DNA of 64,000 nt from assembly GCF_000003855.2 (NCBI RefSeq), contig NW_003101657.1, positions 218,083 to 282,082 of the forward strand. Direction: 5' to 3'. This document shows, piece by piece, positions 61,633 through 64,000 of the stretch. Each line of letters starts with the position of its first letter. Position 1 is the stretch's first letter. The stretch comes from Blastomyces gilchristii SLH14081. Lineage: Eukaryota > Ascomycota > Eurotiomycetes > Onygenales > Ajellomycetaceae. The position numbers were made by a program, and so were the translations under genes. The notes below the pieces were generated by a model. That model saw only the letters and a list, made by a program, of their open reading frames with translations. It did not search any database and was not told the origin of the DNA.

Positions 61633-62628
61633 ATGCACTGGAGATCTATTGCTAGCTTGGCTAGACTGCGAATCTCCGGCACGTACATAAGGAGTTTGTC
61701 ATCGTGCCTCCTTAATACCAGGAAACCTAGGCCCAATGCTCAAGCACATTACAAAATACAACGAGCGAAAAAAGAGCAAAAGCAGCAGTTGTCCTATTCT
61801 ACAAAGCTTCTTTACTCCGAGGAAAGAATACCGAACCAAACTCACACTGCGAGATGGGCAGATAAACCTGAATATGGGTTTGGGGTTTTGTGGGACGACG
61901 AGTCCCAACCAGTCGTGGCGATTGAAGAGTCTCTCAAAGATGACAAGCTGAAGAAAGACAAAACCTGGGGCTTCGTCGTGTTCCGGTGTACGTATAGTGA
62001 TCAGGATGCATGGGAGGAAATGCTCGATCTCATCTGTAGCCATATGGAGGGCTACCTGATGATGGAGGGCGGGGAAGAATTCTGGAGCCGCCACGAGTTA
62101 ATTGTCATGGATGACAGGACTCAACTAGACGGCGCTTCATCGCATGTTGTTCGTGACCACTTCAATCGCTTCGTTCAAAACGAAATGGATAAGCTACCTA
62201 AGCTACCCCAGTCTGAACGTGAGGAGGAAGAGCTGCTTCGCAAGCATATTGCCAGCGCAACCCGGTACAACTTCTGTCTCTTTGTTGATGATATCTCGCT
62301 TGAATCTATGAAGCATATGCCCGAACCTGTGATCAAGTTGCTTTGCAGGGAATGGGATCCGCTCTTTGTTCAGGAGAGGGACTATACTGTCCACCCAAAT
62401 GTTGAGGACGGGAAGACTGCGGACGAAAAGGAGGATGTCAGCTGGAGGTATATCTACGTTCTTTCTTGTTTTGAATTCTATGACAAGCTCCACGGCCAGG
62501 AGAAATGGAAATTACATTACGAGAGGCCACCCTACTGGTCTTGCCAGAACATTGATGAGGTTCCGGGCTTCTGGCGCAGGAAGGACGAAGGTGGGACTGG
62601 TGGTTCGCAAGATTCAGGAAAGCTCTAA
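61633..62628 (+). CDS. Unrecognised 331-residue protein
   Basis: This single open frame has good coding character. Residues 1-45 are Arg/Ser/Leu-rich without acidic residues, as in a mitochondrial targeting peptide. The rest is soluble and acidic, with the phrases TWGFVVFRCTYSDQDAWEEML, ATRYNFCLFVDDISLESM and WRYIYVLSCFEFYDKLHG. I believe related hypothetical proteins of the WGFVVFRC type are widespread in ascomycetes, but I know no function. The Copia 5' LTR lies 198 bp upstream and may have displaced or supplied promoter sequence. Confidence 0.65.
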   Translation: MHWRSIASLARLRISGTYIRSLSSCLLNTRKPRPNAQAHYKIQRAKKEQKQQLSYSTKLLYSEERIPNQTHTARWADKPEYGFGVLWDDESQPVVAIEESLKDDKLKKDKTWGFVVFRCTYSDQDAWEEMLDLICSHMEGYLMMEGGEEFWSRHELIVMDDRTQLDGASSHVVRDHFNRFVQNEMDKLPKLPQSEREEEELLRKHIASATRYNFCLFVDDISLESMKHMPEPVIKLLCREWDPLFVQERDYTVHPNVEDGKTADEKEDVSWRYIYVLSCFEFYDKLHGQEKWKLHYERPPYWSCQNIDEVPGFWRRKDEGGTGGSQDSGKL

Positions 62629-64000
62629 GTTCTGCGGCTGCCCCAGTCGATTCTACTGTGAGACTTGCCCAGATGTATGCGGAATAAATTAAGTATACAG
62701 GCGTGTGCTACATATGATAAGCACCCCCCTCCCCAGTGCGGATCACTGTATGACATGTTTACACTTCTTAGAAGCCGCTTGGATGACTGTCTCCTGATAC
62801 TCTGGCCGTTTCCGAACGAAAATTTCATGGAGTTTGCCGTAGGATCGTTCTGGAGAAAGTGCAAAGTTTTGTCCGGAATTTGTGCTAATGCTGGCTATGC
62901 ATAATTTATCAAGATGGCGTTGTTATTACATACAGGGCTGGCGTCAAAGTCCCCTTGCCGCGCGCATGGAAAATGTGCGGTATGACTCTAGCTTCGAATG
63001 AAGCGAGTCGGAGGAGTAGAGGGAAGGGTCTTGAAAACGTACATATTTTTGTGGAGTCGGGAAGATTTGTTGTTCGTGCTAAATGTATGAAACGTGCGTC
63101 CTGGTTGCTGCCGCTTGAGAAATAAAGTGATATGAGACAGTGGTAAACACAGACTATTCAATGATTTGAATGCCCTTTGCTCTGAATTATCAATTCAGAT
63201 AGAGTAAACTTCACTGAGGTAAAATCTAGTAGAGTGTTCACTATGAATGACATGAAGGTGTTGACAGCACACTTTTAGCTTTTCAGGGGTTATTGTTTAC
63301 TTCTTGGTGCTTTCATTCAGTTCAGTATGGTTCAGCCAGGATTTATAAACATGACACATAAATACTTATACATGTACATACAAGGGAGTAAAAGTGAGGT
63401 CAATCAAAAGGAAACGTTGCTAGGATGCCAAAAAGGTGACAAGTGTTGAAAAATAATATGATGGTGAATATGAGGACAAACAAATAACTTGCTTCAACAA
63501 CCAATAGGAAAATCCTATGGTAGAATAAGGTGAGAGCATTTGATCAAAAACAGACAGGGTTTCAAAGCAAGATAAAATGTGCTGAGTGAATGGGCAAAAA
63601 GTTATTGCTCAAGAAGGGGACGAAGAGGATGGAACGCCTAAATATGATGAATAAAAGGTAAAAGGTAGCATTATGGTAAGCAAACATTTCTCCCCCAGAA
63701 ATACAAAGGGACCAGACCACAAACATGTCAAAGAGCAAAAAAGAAAAAAAAAGATCGGTTAAGGTAAAAATATTTCCGATAAATTAGACCCAAGGACACC
63801 TCAACTCTACCCTATTGCCCATATTTCCAAGAAAATGCCAAAACAACGTGAGAAAGAGCAAGTATGAGGAAGTACGAGGAAGTATGTGCTGTTCCCCCCA
63901 AAAAACAAACAATAGCGGAAATAATAATCCCAAAAAGGACGAAAAACCGGGGCCTGATTTTCTCAATTATGGGTAAGCCGGCAAAAATTGACATAGAACA
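62629..64000. other. Non-coding right end, CpG-poor in part
   Basis: Only short frames occur. The stretch 63121-63410 contains no CG dinucleotide by eye, again suggesting mutated repeat DNA. No gene is recognised. Confidence 0.45.

Noticed and set aside
1..64000. CRISPR arrays, bacterial operons, riboswitches
   Set aside because: Nothing of this kind is seen. Gene structure is eukaryotic throughout.

Overview
This is nuclear DNA of a filamentous ascomycete, most likely a eurotiomycete and plausibly of the order Onygenales. The evidence is short GT-AG introns with CTRAY branch sites, Zn2Cys6 regulators, a SidB/Dbf2-type septation kinase, LysM/chitinase genes, and non-coding islands with no CpG at all, a mutational signature described for repeats in Onygenales such as Coccidioides. 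Coordinates and exon joins were read by eye, and no RNA evidence was available.

Layout. 1-9.9 kb is gene-poor and holds a decayed Flc/TRP-like membrane-protein pseudogene. 9.9-21.7 kb carries a C2H2 + Zn2Cys6 transcription factor, NAC-beta (egd1) with a possible one-nucleotide exon, the nucleoporin Nup53, an unrecognised gene broken by an in-frame TAG, and a short-chain dehydrogenase. 22.6-30.0 kb is a likely copper-acquisition cluster: a ferric/cupric reductase divergent from a Ctr copper transporter, followed by a GPI-anchored BIM1-like (X325, LPMO-like) copper-binding protein. Both intergenic regions contain TGTGCTCA, the motif reported for the Aspergillus fumigatus copper regulator AfMac1. 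30.5-37.5 kb carries acyl-protein thioesterase 1, Fmp46 (DUF1687) and the Dbf2/SidB kinase. 38.2-40.4 kb is an AT-rich, CpG-free island with a 647-base assembly gap and a G-rich minisatellite. 42.9-49.5 kb has a Zn2Cys6 regulator and glutamate decarboxylase. 50.7-58.4 kb is a divergent pair: a secreted multi-LysM protein and a large subgroup-C GH18 chitinase with CBM18 modules. 58.6-61.4 kb is a compact Copia-type LTR element with 96-bp LTRs, a 5-bp target duplication and a primer site matching the anticodon arm of tRNA-Met. It sits just upstream of an unrecognised 331-codon gene.

How genes may work together. The reductase would make Cu(I), the X325 protein would bind copper at the wall or membrane, and Ctr would import it. 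The LysM protein and chitinase share a 963-bp divergent promoter and both address chitin. The other genes are housekeeping or regulatory and show no evident common pathway.
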